Under the pieces are notes generated by a model. It was not told the origin of the DNA. It worked only from the letters and a program-made list of their open reading frames with translations, and made no database searches. Positions 16,361-25,267 of a stretch of DNA of 64,000 nt are shown here, piece after piece. This DNA is from Chitinibacter fontanus (GTDB lineage Bacteria; Pseudomonadota; Gammaproteobacteria; Burkholderiales; Chitinibacteraceae), in contig NZ_CP058952.1 of assembly GCF_013423785.1 (NCBI RefSeq), positions 1,949,665 through 2,013,664 of the forward strand. The letters are read 5' to 3'. The first letter of the stretch is position 1. Every line of letters starts with the position of its first letter. Made by a program: the position numbers and the translations under genes.

Positions 16361-16807
16361 ATGGCAAGTTTTCTATCTGGCCCTTGGGCTGCCCAAGCCA
16401 GCCCAGTTTCATATGAATTACCCTTCATTGGCTCGGTATCGGCAGGGTTTCCATCTCCGGCGGCCGATTGGTCTGAGGAGCGGGTGGACTTAAACCTCCG
16501 CTATATTTCACACCCCGAGGCGACATTCTATTTCACCGTGTCTGGCGATAGCATGGTCAGCGTGAATCCGGAGCGCTCAATTCCTGATGGTGCCTTGCTA
16601 ATTGTTGACCGAGCCTTAGCCGCGCAGCACAACGATATTGTGGTGGCGATCGTCGATAACGATTTTACCGTCAAGCGGCTATTTCAGCGGCAGCAACGGC
16701 TGGCCTTGCTGGCGGAAAATCCGGCGTATGCACCGATTATTTTGGGTGATGAGCAGGAGTTGGTCATCTGGGGGGTTGTGCGGGCGTGGATCGTGGAGGC
16801 GCGATGA
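16361..16807 (+). CDS. umuD: UmuD-type self-cleaving DNA polymerase V subunit
   Basis: LexA-like S24 autoprotease that, on RecA stimulation, cuts itself to UmuD' and joins UmuC as polymerase V. The cleavage site is Ala28-Gly29 (SVSAGFPSPAADW, as in E. coli around Cys24-Gly25), the nucleophile is Ser64 in SGDSM and the general base Lys105 in FTVKRLF. It has 148 residues, slightly longer at the N-terminus and near the active Ser than E. coli UmuD. The stop overlaps the umuC start as ATGA. Damage control is implied by the operator-containing promoter 33 bases upstream. Confidence 0.93.
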   Translation: MASFLSGPWAAQASPVSYELPFIGSVSAGFPSPAADWSEERVDLNLRYISHPEATFYFTVSGDSMVSVNPERSIPDGALLIVDRALAAQHNDIVVAIVDNDFTVKRLFQRQQRLALLAENPAYAPIILGDEQELVIWGVVRAWIVEAR

Positions 16808-18078
16808 TTGCCCTAGTGGACGTCAATAATTTTTATGTGAGCTGCCAGCGCGTATTCGAGCCCCATTTGGTCGGCAAGCCCGTGGTGGTGTTGTCCAATA
16901 ATGATGGTTGTATCATTTCACGTTCGGCTGAGGCCAAGGCGCTGGGTATTCCGATGGCTGCTCCTTGGCACCAGCTTAGCCAGTTTGCGCGTGCCCACGG
17001 TGTGATTGCCTATAGCAGCAATTATGCTTTGTATGCTGATATGAGTCAGCGGGTGATGCAGGTGCTGGCGCGTTTTAGTCCGCAGCAAGAGGTGTACTCG
17101 ATTGACGAATGCTTTCTGGGGCTGCATGGGGTTCTTTCCGATCACACTGAGCTGGGTTTGCTGCTAAAACAAACGGTCTGGCGCTGGACGGGCTTGCCCA
17201 TTTGTGTCGGGATTGCGCCGACCAAAACATTGGCCAAGTTGGCTAACCATATTGCTAAACAGCGCCCTGAGTTTGCCGGTGTATGCGAGTGGGAAAAATT
17301 GCCGGTTCAGCAGCGGCAACAATTCATGGCGACGATGGATGTGGGTGAGGTCTGGGGTATTGGCCGCAAACTCTCTGTACGATTGAAACAGGATGGTATA
17401 CATACAGTTGCTGATTTGGCTGCCAGCCCTGCCGAGCAATTACGTCAACGCTACGGCGTAGTTTTGCAGCGCATTGTGGCCGAGCTCAATGGCTGTGCTT
17501 GCCTAGAGCTTGAAGAGGTCACGCCGGACAAACAGCAAATTTTATGCTCCCGCTCATTTGGTCAGCCGATTTTTAGCGAGCAACAATTGGCTGAGGCGAT
17601 TAGCACCTATCTGGCGCGGGCGGCGGAAAAACTACGGCAGCAGAATTCGCTTGCAGGTGCCGTGGGGATTTTTATTCGCACCAACCCGTTTCGCCCTAAT
17701 GAGCCACAATATCGTCAGCAAATGGTGTTGCCACTGACGCAACCGAGCAATGACACGCTGAAGCTCACCCGCATCGCGTTACGGATGTTGGCACGCCTTT
17801 ATCGCTCCGGTTTTGCCTACGCGAAAGCGGGGGTGATGTTGACGCAATTGCAGCCCAAGACCGCGATTCAGGGGCATTTATTTTTGCAGACGGCCGACCC
17901 GATAAAACGGGCTGAGCTCAATGCCACACTGGACGCAATTAATCGGCGCTGGGGGCGTGGGGCAATCGGTTTGGCGTGTGCTGGGAATAAAAAGCCCGCG
18001 TGGGCGATGAATCAGCAACATTTGTCGCCGTATTGGACCACGCGTTGGCCAGATATTCCCGTTGCCTTGGCAAAATAA
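16804..18078 (+). CDS. umuC: translesion DNA polymerase V catalytic subunit UmuC
   Basis: Y-family error-prone polymerase acting with UmuD'. Catalytic carboxylates are Asp6 (ALVDVNNFYVSC) and the pair Asp101-Glu102 (YSIDECFLGL); an HhH/fingers segment (WGIGRKLSVRL) and the little-finger domain follow. The C-terminus (PAWAMNQQHLSPYWTTRWPDIP) is the typical UmuC tail. Its 424 residues match the family. ATG 16804 overlaps the umuD stop by four bases; an upstream in-frame ATG at 16786 is disfavoured because it lies inside umuD without a family match. Confidence 0.95.
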   Translation: MIALVDVNNFYVSCQRVFEPHLVGKPVVVLSNNDGCIISRSAEAKALGIPMAAPWHQLSQFARAHGVIAYSSNYALYADMSQRVMQVLARFSPQQEVYSIDECFLGLHGVLSDHTELGLLLKQTVWRWTGLPICVGIAPTKTLAKLANHIAKQRPEFAGVCEWEKLPVQQRQQFMATMDVGEVWGIGRKLSVRLKQDGIHTVADLAASPAEQLRQRYGVVLQRIVAELNGCACLELEEVTPDKQQILCSRSFGQPIFSEQQLAEAISTYLARAAEKLRQQNSLAGAVGIFIRTNPFRPNEPQYRQQMVLPLTQPSNDTLKLTRIALRMLARLYRSGFAYAKAGVMLTQLQPKTAIQGHLFLQTADPIKRAELNATLDAINRRWGRGAIGLACAGNKKPAWAMNQQHLSPYWTTRWPDIPVALAK

Positions 18079-18083
18079 CCCAT

Positions 18084-18824
18084 TCAGGGTTTGAAGTAAG
18101 GCCGCCCGCGCTCGAGCGAGAGCTTATATTTTGTGGCTAGTTGCTCGTAAAGCTTCGAGTTTAAGGTTTGTGCTAAAGCTTGATTAAACCGTGCTTGCAA
18201 TGAAGCATTGTGAAAAATCAGGCGATAGTGCGTGGGTGGAAAGAGGGCATAAGGGCAAATTGCGGTAGGTACCCGGTGCTGTAGCTGATTGAAATGCTGG
18301 AATATATTGATATCACTGACTGCCACATCGATACGCCCCAAAGCCAGCATCCGATTCAGTAGCTCTTGCTGTGCCAATTCCGTATAGCGGGTTTTGTCGC
18401 TGGCTTGTTTAGCAAACTCATCCCCCAGTAACTGGCTGGCATTATGAAATGCACCCACCTGATAGCGGGCTAAATCCGTCATCGAGGCCAGTTTGATTTG
18501 GCGCTCGCACAGCGTAATCGCCATGTTCTGGTAAACAATGTAGGGATTGGACGCATATTGCCCCGCAGTGCTGATATAGGCATCCAGTTTGCCTTGGTTA
18601 AACAGGTATTGCGCTCGTTTATTCGGCAAATGGTCAATGCTGATCTTGAGCCCAGCTTGCTGGAAAATCGCGCTAATAATCTCGTATTCAACGCCTGTGC
18701 GCTGTTCTGCGTCGATGTAGGGTAGTTTGCTTTCCCCAAGCCCGATGCGGAGCGTCGGCGCAGCCAACAGCGTGGCTGAGAGAGTCAAACCACAGAAACA
18801 GAGCAAGGTGTAGAGCCGGCGCAT
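18084..18824 (-). CDS. periplasmic amino-acid-type solute-binding protein (family 3)
   Basis: 246 residues with a signal peptide (cleavage near LLAAP, residue 22) and the type II periplasmic-binding fold of family 3 (LRIGLGESKLPYIDAEQRTGVEYEII, GKLDAYISTAG, LGRIDVAVSDI). Such proteins bind polar amino acids for ABC import or act as sensors. No permease or ATPase gene is nearby, so it is an orphan and its ligand unknown. Its stop lies five bases from the umuC stop, with convergent transcription and no clear shared terminator. Confidence 0.75.
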   Translation of the reverse strand: MRRLYTLLCFCGLTLSATLLAAPTLRIGLGESKLPYIDAEQRTGVEYEIISAIFQQAGLKISIDHLPNKRAQYLFNQGKLDAYISTAGQYASNPYIVYQNMAITLCERQIKLASMTDLARYQVGAFHNASQLLGDEFAKQASDKTRYTELAQQELLNRMLALGRIDVAVSDINIFQHFNQLQHRVPTAICPYALFPPTHYRLIFHNASLQARFNQALAQTLNSKLYEQLATKYKLSLERGRPYFKP

Positions 18825-18932
18825 TGGGAAATAATAAGCAGTAACGTTGAAATGTTAATTTAGCATTTCTTGGCAGGCCTGCTGGAAAAGTATGTGGTAG
18901 GAGGCGGGCGAGAGATCGAATCGTTTTATGCG

Positions 18933-18977
18933 GTATTGCTGCGCAGACTTTATATTGATTGGTCTGCACAGCAATAC
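18933..18977. repeat. long inverted repeat downstream of trpS
   Basis: GTATTGCTGCGCAGAC (18933-18948) and GTCTGCACAGCAATAC (18962-18977) pair at 15 of 16 positions round a 13-base loop. It begins just after the trpS stop but has no T-tract on either strand, so it would stabilise the 3' end or slow polymerase; intrinsic termination is unlikely. Confidence 0.7.
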
Positions 18978-18988
18978 TTGGCAGAGTA

Positions 18989-20284
18989 TTAAGCTGCGTT
19001 CAATGCAGCTAGGGCATTGGCTAGCTCTTGCTGGTCAATTCCAGCGGCTAGTTGCACCGGGGCATCAGCGGTGAGAGCGGCAAGGCCTTCTTTTTTCAGC
19101 TTACCAACCCATTGCCCAGCGTCTTTACCAGAGGCAAAACCCGTGCTTTCGAGCAATAACTTGCCATGCGCATCGCTGAAGTTGAAGTAAAACTGACCAT
19201 CATTCAGCCGGAATTGTTTGAAAACCGGCAACGCCACCTTAACGGCCTTTTCTTTCGCTTGCGGCAGCGCATTCATACGGCGTAGACCAACGGCTTCGCG
19301 CACTTCTTTGAGCAATGGTGCGGCAATCGCACGCGCTTTGGCTGCGCCAATTTGCAGCAATTCTTCAATCTGCTCTGGGTGCGCCATCAGCTCGGCGTAA
19401 CGCTCGCGCATCGGGCCAACGTGGCTTTCGATCAGCTCGAGTAATTGTTTTTTCGCGTCGCCCCAGCCTAAACCCGCCACCAAGTCGGCGCGGAATTGTG
19501 CAGCTTGTTCTGGCGTAGCAAAGGCTTCATAAATCGTAACCAGATGACAATTGGGGTCTTTTGGCTCGCCGGGCAGCAGGCTGTTAGTCACAATGCGCGC
19601 GATCGCGTCTTTCAACGCTTTGCTGCCGCCTTCAAACAATGGAATCGTGTTGTCGTACGATTTGCTCATCTTGCGGCCATCCAAGCCTGGCAAGGTCGCA
19701 ACTTGTTCTTCGATATGCGCTTCAGGCAAGACGAAAAACTCTTTGCCCGCACCGAACAGATGGTTAAAGCGCGCCGCCACGTCGCGCGCCATTTCAATGT
19801 GTTGAATCTGATCGCGCCCCACCGGCACTTTGTGCGGGTTAAATAGCAAAATGTCCGCTGCCATCAAAATCGGGTAGCAGAACAAGCCCATCGTGATGCC
19901 TGCATCGGGGTCTTCACCCGCCGCTTCGTTGATGTCGGTGCTGGCTTTGTAGGCGTGCGCGCGGTTCATCTGGCCTTTGGCGGTTACACAAGTCAGCAAC
20001 CAGTTGAGTTCAGTGACTTCAGGCACGTCTGATTGGCGGTAGAACGTCACGCGTTCTGGATCAAGCCCGGCAGCCAGCCAAGTAGCGGCGATTTCAAGCC
20101 GCGAGCGCTCGATGCGGGCTGGATCATCGCATTTGATTAGCGCATGGTAGTCGGCCATAAAAAAGAAGCAATCGGTGTTGGCGGATTGGCTTGCCACAAT
20201 CGCCGGACGAATCGCGCCGACGTAATTGCCCAAATGGGGGGTGCCCGTTGTCGTAATCCCAGTTAAAACCCGCGTGCTGCTCAT
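18989..20284 (-). CDS. trpS: tryptophanyl-tRNA synthetase
   Basis: Charges tRNA-Trp. The class Ic Rossmann core shows the HIGH-like [13 protein letters not shown] near residue 12-24 and KMSKS-type [10 protein letters not shown] near 200. At 431 residues it is longer than the E. coli enzyme (about 330) because of a C-terminal extension ([20 protein letters not shown] onward) that recalls the small YegP/DUF1508 fold; betaproteobacterial TrpRS often has it, from memory. The frame opens at 20371, but ATG 20284 follows AAAGG and starts the conserved core. Confidence 0.95.
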   Translation of the reverse strand: MSSTRVLTGITTTGTPHLGNYVGAIRPAIVASQSANTDCFFFMADYHALIKCDDPARIERSRLEIAATWLAAGLDPERVTFYRQSDVPEVTELNWLLTCVTAKGQMNRAHAYKASTDINEAAGEDPDAGITMGLFCYPILMAADILLFNPHKVPVGRDQIQHIEMARDVAARFNHLFGAGKEFFVLPEAHIEEQVATLPGLDGRKMSKSYDNTIPLFEGGSKALKDAIARIVTNSLLPGEPKDPNCHLVTIYEAFATPEQAAQFRADLVAGLGWGDAKKQLLELIESHVGPMRERYAELMAHPEQIEELLQIGAAKARAIAAPLLKEVREAVGLRRMNALPQAKEKAVKVALPVFKQFRLNDGQFYFNFSDAHGKLLLESTGFASGKDAGQWVGKLKKEGLAALTADAPVQLAAGIDQQELANALAALNAA

Positions 20285-20444
20285 TTGTATACCTTTCACA
20301 ATTCGCCTAACAAAATTGCCGACAAGTCTAGCAGTACCCCGCGCGAATGTGTGTGTTTTGGCGCATTCCATGCAGGAATCTGGCGGATTTTATTACCGCT
20401 AGCTGAGATAGAATATGGTATTCATTCGTGATGGAGCATTTTCA

Positions 20445-21188
20445 GTGCAGAAAACAATGCAAACAGGGGTATTGCTGCTGTTACTGGCGATCTCTCCACC
20501 TCTTTTAGCCGCTCGTCAGGCGGTCTTGCTCAAGCCGGTCAAACCCAATCTTGCAGCGCAACTCTGTCCGCAAATTTCTCCACCGTGCGATGCGGCAGAC
20601 ACTCAACTGTTTCAAACGGCAAATCAGCGGCAGTTTTTGCTCGATAGCAGTAAACCTGCCCTGATAGAGTTGCTTGCGAGCAAACCGAGTATTCGGCTTG
20701 GCACTTATCTTGACCTTAGTGGCTATCAACATTCGTGGGCCTTTGAAGGCGCGACGATGTCGATTTATCCAGTGCTTTACCCTGTAGGTAAGGACGATTG
20801 GGCGATTGCGGTGCTAATGAGCGCAAGCTGGCCCTATTCTGGCGGAGGCGGATCAATTGATCTTGCTGATTTTCTGCCATTCTCTCCACGGCAGCAGCCT
20901 ATTTCAGCCGATAATGCGTGGTATCAGTCAGTTCCGTTTGCCTGTAGCGAAATGATGCGCGCATGTTTTTTGGTCAATGGTAACGATGATTATGATAAAT
21001 CGCCGCACTGTCATGACGAATATAGTGGTTCTTTACGAATAAAATACCCTGACAATCCGCTACCCAATAGAGCCGATTGGACTTTTATTTGGTCTGAATA
21101 TCGCTGGCCTGCCCATGTTCCAAAGACACAGGCTGAACGACACCAAAAAAAACTCAAGTTACCGGCGCAAGTATGTTCAGTGCCTTAA
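20445..21188 (+). CDS. exported protein of unknown function
   Basis: A 247-residue protein whose N-terminus (MQKTMQTGVLLLLLAISPPLLAA) is a clear Sec signal peptide. The mature part has several Cys (pairs CPQISPPC, CSEMMRAC, CHDEY) that could form periplasmic disulfides, and many aromatic residues (SASWPYSGGGG, DWTFIWSEYRWP). I do not recognise the family. The frame is open from ATG 20415; GTG 20445 is preferred because GGAG lies eight bases before it and the signal peptide then starts at residue 1. Confidence 0.65.
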   Translation: MQKTMQTGVLLLLLAISPPLLAARQAVLLKPVKPNLAAQLCPQISPPCDAADTQLFQTANQRQFLLDSSKPALIELLASKPSIRLGTYLDLSGYQHSWAFEGATMSIYPVLYPVGKDDWAIAVLMSASWPYSGGGGSIDLADFLPFSPRQQPISADNAWYQSVPFACSEMMRACFLVNGNDDYDKSPHCHDEYSGSLRIKYPDNPLPNRADWTFIWSEYRWPAHVPKTQAERHQKKLKLPAQVCSVP

Positions 21189-21219
21189 TGCCGTGTAACC
21201 AATACAAATTTGGCAGTTT

Positions 21220-22140
21220 ATGAAAAAAAATAGCACTAGACCTCAAGGGGCAAAACTTCATCCACGCAATCCTCATCAAGGTCGCTATGACTTTCCCGCA
21301 CTGATTGCGGCTAGCCACGAGCTGGCCGCGTTTGTGGCCAAAAACGCCTATGGTGATGACAGTATCGACTTTGCTAACCCGCAGGCGGTCAAAGCGCTCA
21401 ATCGCGCGCTGCTCGCCCATTTTTATGGGATTAAATTCTGGGATACGCCAGATGGGTATCTTTGTCCACCCATCCCGGGGCGTGCCGATTACGTGCATAC
21501 CCTTGCTGATCTATTGGCAGAAAAAACCGGCCAGATTCCACGCGGCGACACGGTAAGCGGGTTGGATATTGGTGTTGGAGCGAATGCGATTTATCCGATG
21601 CTGGGGCGCGCTAGCTATGGCTGGCAATTTGTTGGCTCGGATATTGATCCTGTGTCCTTGCAAAACGCGGCACATATTTTCGCCAGTAATGCGGTACTGA
21701 AAGATGGCTTAGAAACGCGCTGGCAAAAAACGGCTCAGCATATCTTTACCGGCATTATCGGGCCCGACGATTACTTTGATTTCACGCTGTGCAACCCGCC
21801 GTTTCACGCCTCGGCTGCCGATGCGGCGGCGGGCAGCAATCGCAAATTGCGCAATTTGGGTTTGAGTCAATCTACTCGTCAGCAACCCAAGCTCAATTTT
21901 GCTGGCCAGCACAATGAGCTGTGGTGTGTGGGGGGAGAGGCGCGTTTTATTGCCCAAATGATTATCGAGAGCCAGCAATTTGCGACCCAAGTCGGCTGGT
22001 TTACCACGTTGGTGTCAAAAAGCGATAACTTACCCGCGATTTATCGTGCTTTGCAGCGAGTCAAGGCGGTAGACGTACGTACGCTGCCAATGGCCCAAGG
22101 TCAAAAACAAAGCCGTATCGTAGCTTGGCGGTTTTGCTAG
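21220..22140 (+). CDS. rlmF: 23S rRNA (adenine-1618-N6)-methyltransferase
   Basis: S-adenosylmethionine-dependent enzyme modifying A1618 of 23S rRNA. The 306-residue protein has the RlmF start ([17 protein letters not shown]), the SAM motif [15 protein letters not shown] near residue 111-125 and the N6-adenine methyltransferase motif NPPF ([12 protein letters not shown] near 190). It follows the exported protein gene by 31 bases. No special regulation visible. Confidence 0.93.
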   Translation: MKKNSTRPQGAKLHPRNPHQGRYDFPALIAASHELAAFVAKNAYGDDSIDFANPQAVKALNRALLAHFYGIKFWDTPDGYLCPPIPGRADYVHTLADLLAEKTGQIPRGDTVSGLDIGVGANAIYPMLGRASYGWQFVGSDIDPVSLQNAAHIFASNAVLKDGLETRWQKTAQHIFTGIIGPDDYFDFTLCNPPFHASAADAAAGSNRKLRNLGLSQSTRQQPKLNFAGQHNELWCVGGEARFIAQMIIESQQFATQVGWFTTLVSKSDNLPAIYRALQRVKAVDVRTLPMAQGQKQSRIVAWRFC

Positions 22141-22228
22141 CCATGTGAATATCGCAAAAAGTCCTAGCAAGTTGGCAGAAGATGACCTTAGATATAAAGA
22201 CCTCTTGGCGGATTTCTAGGTGTCCATT

Positions 22229-22510
22229 ATGCAATTTAATGAAGTTTTACCACTGCACTTTAGCACCATCTCTCGCGATCCGTTTCCTCATGTACTTATC
22301 GAGCGCGCCTTGCTGCAAATGGTGCCCGGCTCGCTGGAAGGCCCTAAATTTCGCAATCAGGTTTTGCACGCCGCAGGCTGGAAACACAGCAACCTGACCT
22401 CGTTTGGCAAGTACCCAGAGGAAGCTGCTGCGGCATTTAATCGTCTGCGCGAAGTGCTAGTGGCCAATGAAACACCAGATGGTATTTTGACCGCGCTAGG
22501 TAAAAAATAG
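22229..22510 (+). CDS. hypothetical 93-residue protein
   Basis: Not a recognised family. It is a soluble, mixed-charge protein (FNEVLPLHFSTISRDPFPHVLIERAL, GWKHSNLTSFGKYPEEAAAAFNRL) with no Cys and no membrane segment. The first in-frame start is GTG 22220; ATG 22229 has TAGG eight bases before it and gives MQFNEV. It lies 88 bases after rlmF on the same strand. GGGTAT follows two bases after the stop. Confidence 0.6.
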   Translation: MQFNEVLPLHFSTISRDPFPHVLIERALLQMVPGSLEGPKFRNQVLHAAGWKHSNLTSFGKYPEEAAAAFNRLREVLVANETPDGILTALGKK

Positions 22511-22748
22511 TGGGTATGCCATTGCAGCTATTAATAAATAAAGAATTGCAGTATATACCCTTGTTCTGCTTTGCTTTTTTAATCCGTTCTTTTGCGCCTC
22601 GGTGATTTTCGCTTGGTAAAATTACCGTTGGTCTGCTTGCTAATCTGACCGCAACTTTCGACTGAACTTTATCGTTAATTCCCCCACAAAGCGTGGGTGA
22701 TTATTGATGTCACCGTAATAAAACCATATTGTTCAATAGGAAGTGATA

Positions 22749-23483
22749 ATGCAATTCAGCCGTATTTTTCAAGCCTTGGCCGTTTCGACCACTTTTTTGC
22801 TCGGTAGCGCTTACGCCGCCGATGATCATGCTGCTCCGGTTAAGGCCGAGCCTTATGCTGTGGGTAAAACCATCACCAAAGCCGTGCAGGCTGGGGTAAC
22901 GCCTGCTCAGGCAATCGAGATTCTACAAGCGGGTAATCAGCGCTTTGCCAGCGGCAAGTCTTACAAATACGATTATCCAAAACAGGTTAAACAAACCGCG
23001 CTGGGCCAATATCCATTGGCCAGTGTAGTGGCGTGCATTGATTCGCGCTCTGCGCCCGAACAAGTCTTTAACACTGGGGTTGGTGAGATTTTTGATGCGC
23101 GAGTTGCTGGCAATACCGTGAATGAAGACATCGTTGGCAGCTTGGAATACGCGGCTAAAGTAGCGGGCTCACGCGCGATTGTGGTGTTAGGTCATACCTC
23201 ATGTGGCGCAATTAAAGGTGCTTGTGATGGCGTGAAGATGGGGAATTTAACTGGTCTATTGGATAAGTTGATGCCTGCTGTGAACGCAACCACCACGCAG
23301 GGTGAACGCAACTCGAAAAACCATACATTTGTTCATGACGTTACCGAAGAAAATGTGAAGCAAACCGTAGCAAAGATTCGTACTATGAGCCCGATTTTGA
23401 AGGAAATGGAAGACAAAGGTCAGATCAAGATTGTCGGCGCTATGTATGACACCAGCTCAGGCAAGGTTGAGTGGTTAAAATAA
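22749..23483 (+). CDS. periplasmic beta-class carbonic anhydrase
   Basis: Interconverts CO2 and bicarbonate. A Sec signal peptide (1-23, ...GSAYA) places it in the periplasm, less usual for the beta class. Zinc ligands are Cys96, His149 and Cys152, and Asp98-x-Arg100 form the catalytic dyad (ACIDSRSAPE; GHTSCGAIKGA). The 244 residues include an N-terminal extension carrying the signal. GTG 22743 is in frame, but AGGAAGTG before ATG 22749 fixes the start. A strong terminator follows. Confidence 0.9.
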   Translation: MQFSRIFQALAVSTTFLLGSAYAADDHAAPVKAEPYAVGKTITKAVQAGVTPAQAIEILQAGNQRFASGKSYKYDYPKQVKQTALGQYPLASVVACIDSRSAPEQVFNTGVGEIFDARVAGNTVNEDIVGSLEYAAKVAGSRAIVVLGHTSCGAIKGACDGVKMGNLTGLLDKLMPAVNATTTQGERNSKNHTFVHDVTEENVKQTVAKIRTMSPILKEMEDKGQIKIVGAMYDTSSGKVEWLK

Positions 23484-23515
23484 TCACCCGCTCCCGTATT
23501 AAACCGTATTAAATA

Positions 23516-23548
23516 AAAAGCCCCAGCTTCGGCTGGGGCTTTGTTTTG
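23516..23548. terminator. convergent terminator after the carbonic anhydrase
   Basis: Stem GCCCCAGC/GCTGGGGC around TTCG, T-rich on the right and A-rich on the left, so usable by both converging genes. Confidence 0.9.
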
Positions 23549-23560
23549 TCAATTACATGC

Positions 23561-24064
23561 CTATTCATTATTCGTTGGGTGGTTATTTGGGCGATGAATT
23601 TCATGACCAAGCGCAGCTTCTGCGAGTGCCAGTGGTGACCAGGCTTCACTATTTTCGCTATTAAACGGCAAATCAGATTTTTCTGGCGTGCTGATTTGCA
23701 TAATGCCGCAGATTTTCCAGCCAGCATCTACCCAGCGGAGTTGATACCCTGTGTAGTGAATCCAATAATGCTGGTCTTCGCGCGCAACATGCCAACGCAG
23801 CTCAACCGTGGCATGGTCGCTCCCGACAAACACTTGATCGACGATCTCGTAATGCGCATTACGAAACCCCTGCTGGTAATACCAGCTAAATAGCATTTCA
23901 GTGGTTTGGCGCAGCGGCTCAAATTCGGTCCAGTGTGTAATATCGCCATTTACATTGGTGGTGAACGGCATAATAAATGTCGAGGTCACGCTATCGACAT
24001 TCAAGGACGAATAGGCCAGACCAAATTGCTCAAAGAATTCTGTAAGTGCTGCTTGACGATTCAT
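23561..24064 (-). CDS. SnoaL/NTF2-like fold protein
   Basis: 167 residues with the pattern of a cone-shaped NTF2/SnoaL domain: an N-terminal helix (ALTEFFEQFGLAYSSLNVDSV), a threonine-rich strand (FIMPFTTNVNGD), a central helix and long strands (HATVELRWHVAR, YWIHYTGYQLRWVDAGWKICGIMQ). Such domains serve as enzymes or binding modules, so a function cannot be assigned. The Asn/Glu-rich tail is disordered. It stands alone on the minus strand between terminator and divergent nucleosidase-like gene. Confidence 0.65.
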   Translation of the reverse strand: MNRQAALTEFFEQFGLAYSSLNVDSVTSTFIMPFTTNVNGDITHWTEFEPLRQTTEMLFSWYYQQGFRNAHYEIVDQVFVGSDHATVELRWHVAREDQHYWIHYTGYQLRWVDAGWKICGIMQISTPEKSDLPFNSENSEAWSPLALAEAALGHEIHRPNNHPTNNE

Positions 24065-24224
24065 ACCTTAGATTACCTGCGCATTAAGTTTGTTGTTGTG
24101 TTTGTGTGATTTATTCTAGGCCAAGATATTCGCACTATGACAGAATGAATGTTTTATACCATTTCTGTGTTGTATTTCACGCTAGCAGTCGCGTGGCTTG
24201 GAGTGAAGCAGCTAAGACAAAACG

Positions 24225-24836
24225 ATGAAAATAACTGTGGTATTTCCTACCCGTACCGAAGCTAAGTTTTTTACGCGCAAAGATGTGGGCGTGGCGTTTT
24301 GTGGCGTAGGTTTAAGTTCTGCCGCTTACCATACCAGCAAAATTATTGCTCAACACCAGCCTGATTATTTAATTATGGCGGGGATTGCTGGTGTCTATCC
24401 TCATTCACAATTAAAGGTGGGGGATGTAGTGTTGGTTGCGAGTGAACGCGAGGCTGATCTGGGCTTTTTTACCCCTAGCGGTTTTACCCATTTGGCTGAT
24501 TTGGGTTTAGAGATGGATTTTCCTCTGCAGCGAAATTGGGTTTGCCCGTACCTCAATGCGCAGTTGCCATTGCCCTTGGCGCATAGCAATTCTCTGAATG
24601 CCGCGATGGCGCCATTTGCTGCGACCGACGAGATTTATTTGGAAAATATGGAAGGGGCTGCGTTTTTTCAGGTGTGCTTGGCTGAACAGCAACGATTTTT
24701 AGAGGTTCGTGCTATCTCGAATGTGGCGCAAATTAGTGAGGATGATTGGGATTTTGATGGCTCAATTCAGCAACTGACCCTCGCACTGGATCGATTGATC
24801 AACCACTTGCAGCAGAACGAGTTATTAAGTGCCTGA
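24225..24836 (+). CDS. nucleoside phosphorylase/nucleosidase family protein
   Basis: 203 residues of the PNP/UDP (MTA/SAH nucleosidase, futalosine hydrolase) superfamily. The glycine-rich GVGLSSAAYHTSK and MAGIAGVYPHS segments bind the leaving group, and YLENMEGAAFFQVC with FLEVRAISN near the C-terminus forms the nucleoside pocket (the E-x-E element). It is shorter than MTA/SAH nucleosidase (about 230). No menaquinone or methionine-salvage gene is nearby, so substrate stays open. Its last codons overlap the next gene. Confidence 0.75.
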   Translation: MKITVVFPTRTEAKFFTRKDVGVAFCGVGLSSAAYHTSKIIAQHQPDYLIMAGIAGVYPHSQLKVGDVVLVASEREADLGFFTPSGFTHLADLGLEMDFPLQRNWVCPYLNAQLPLPLAHSNSLNAAMAPFAATDEIYLENMEGAAFFQVCLAEQQRFLEVRAISNVAQISEDDWDFDGSIQQLTLALDRLINHLQQNELLSA

Positions 24837-25032
24837 ATCAACTAGAATCTGCCCGCAATGCGCGGCAACTTTTTGCTGTACGGGTGATGAGCCAAGCTCG
24901 GCATGTTGGTGTATGGCATTGCCGCCAGTATTGACTGTGCCTGAGAACTCTGTGGGTTGTTTGTGCCCAGCATGTTTAGGCTTAGCTATTGCGGCACAAA
25001 TCGAGCAAGCCAAGCTTATTCAAAACACTTGA
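24829..25032 (+). CDS. cysteine-rich CWC-type small protein
   Basis: 67 residues with four cysteine clusters: CPQC, FCCTG, CWC and CLCPAC. The order CPxC...CWC...LP fits the cysteine-rich CWC family, thought to bind zinc. The GTG start overlaps the upstream nucleosidase-like gene by eight bases, a sign of translational coupling. The 3' end overlaps the converging gene at 25016. Biochemical role unknown. Confidence 0.75.
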   Translation: MPESTRICPQCAATFCCTGDEPSSACWCMALPPVLTVPENSVGCLCPACLGLAIAAQIEQAKLIQNT

Positions 25033-25267
25033 AGTGTTCGTAATTGACTCGCATCAGCACAAACTTGCGCCGATTGAGGTGCAGGTTATAGGTATCTTGC
25101 TCTAGGCCTTGTGCGCGAAATAAGTCTCCACCACTGTGCAGCAATAATGCACCATTGGAAAGGCGGATCTTTTTGCCCTTGAGATCATTGCAATTGGCAC
25201 TGGCAAGACCGCTCATTAATAAAACCAGTACGAGTACCGTGCAGTAGTTAGCAGTCTTTAAGGTCAT
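25016..25267 (-). CDS. small exported protein of unknown function
   Basis: 83 residues with a Sec signal peptide (LVLVLLMSGLASA) and a short mature domain containing two Cys (CNDLKGKKIRLSNGALLLHSGG ... FKCFE at the very end) likely joined by a disulfide. No family recognised. Its start lies within the last 20 bases of the SleB-like gene, suggesting a two-gene unit, so a role at the cell envelope is plausible but unproven. Confidence 0.55.
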   Translation of the reverse strand: MTLKTANYCTVLVLVLLMSGLASANCNDLKGKKIRLSNGALLLHSGGDLFRAQGLEQDTYNLHLNRRKFVLMRVNYEHFKCFE

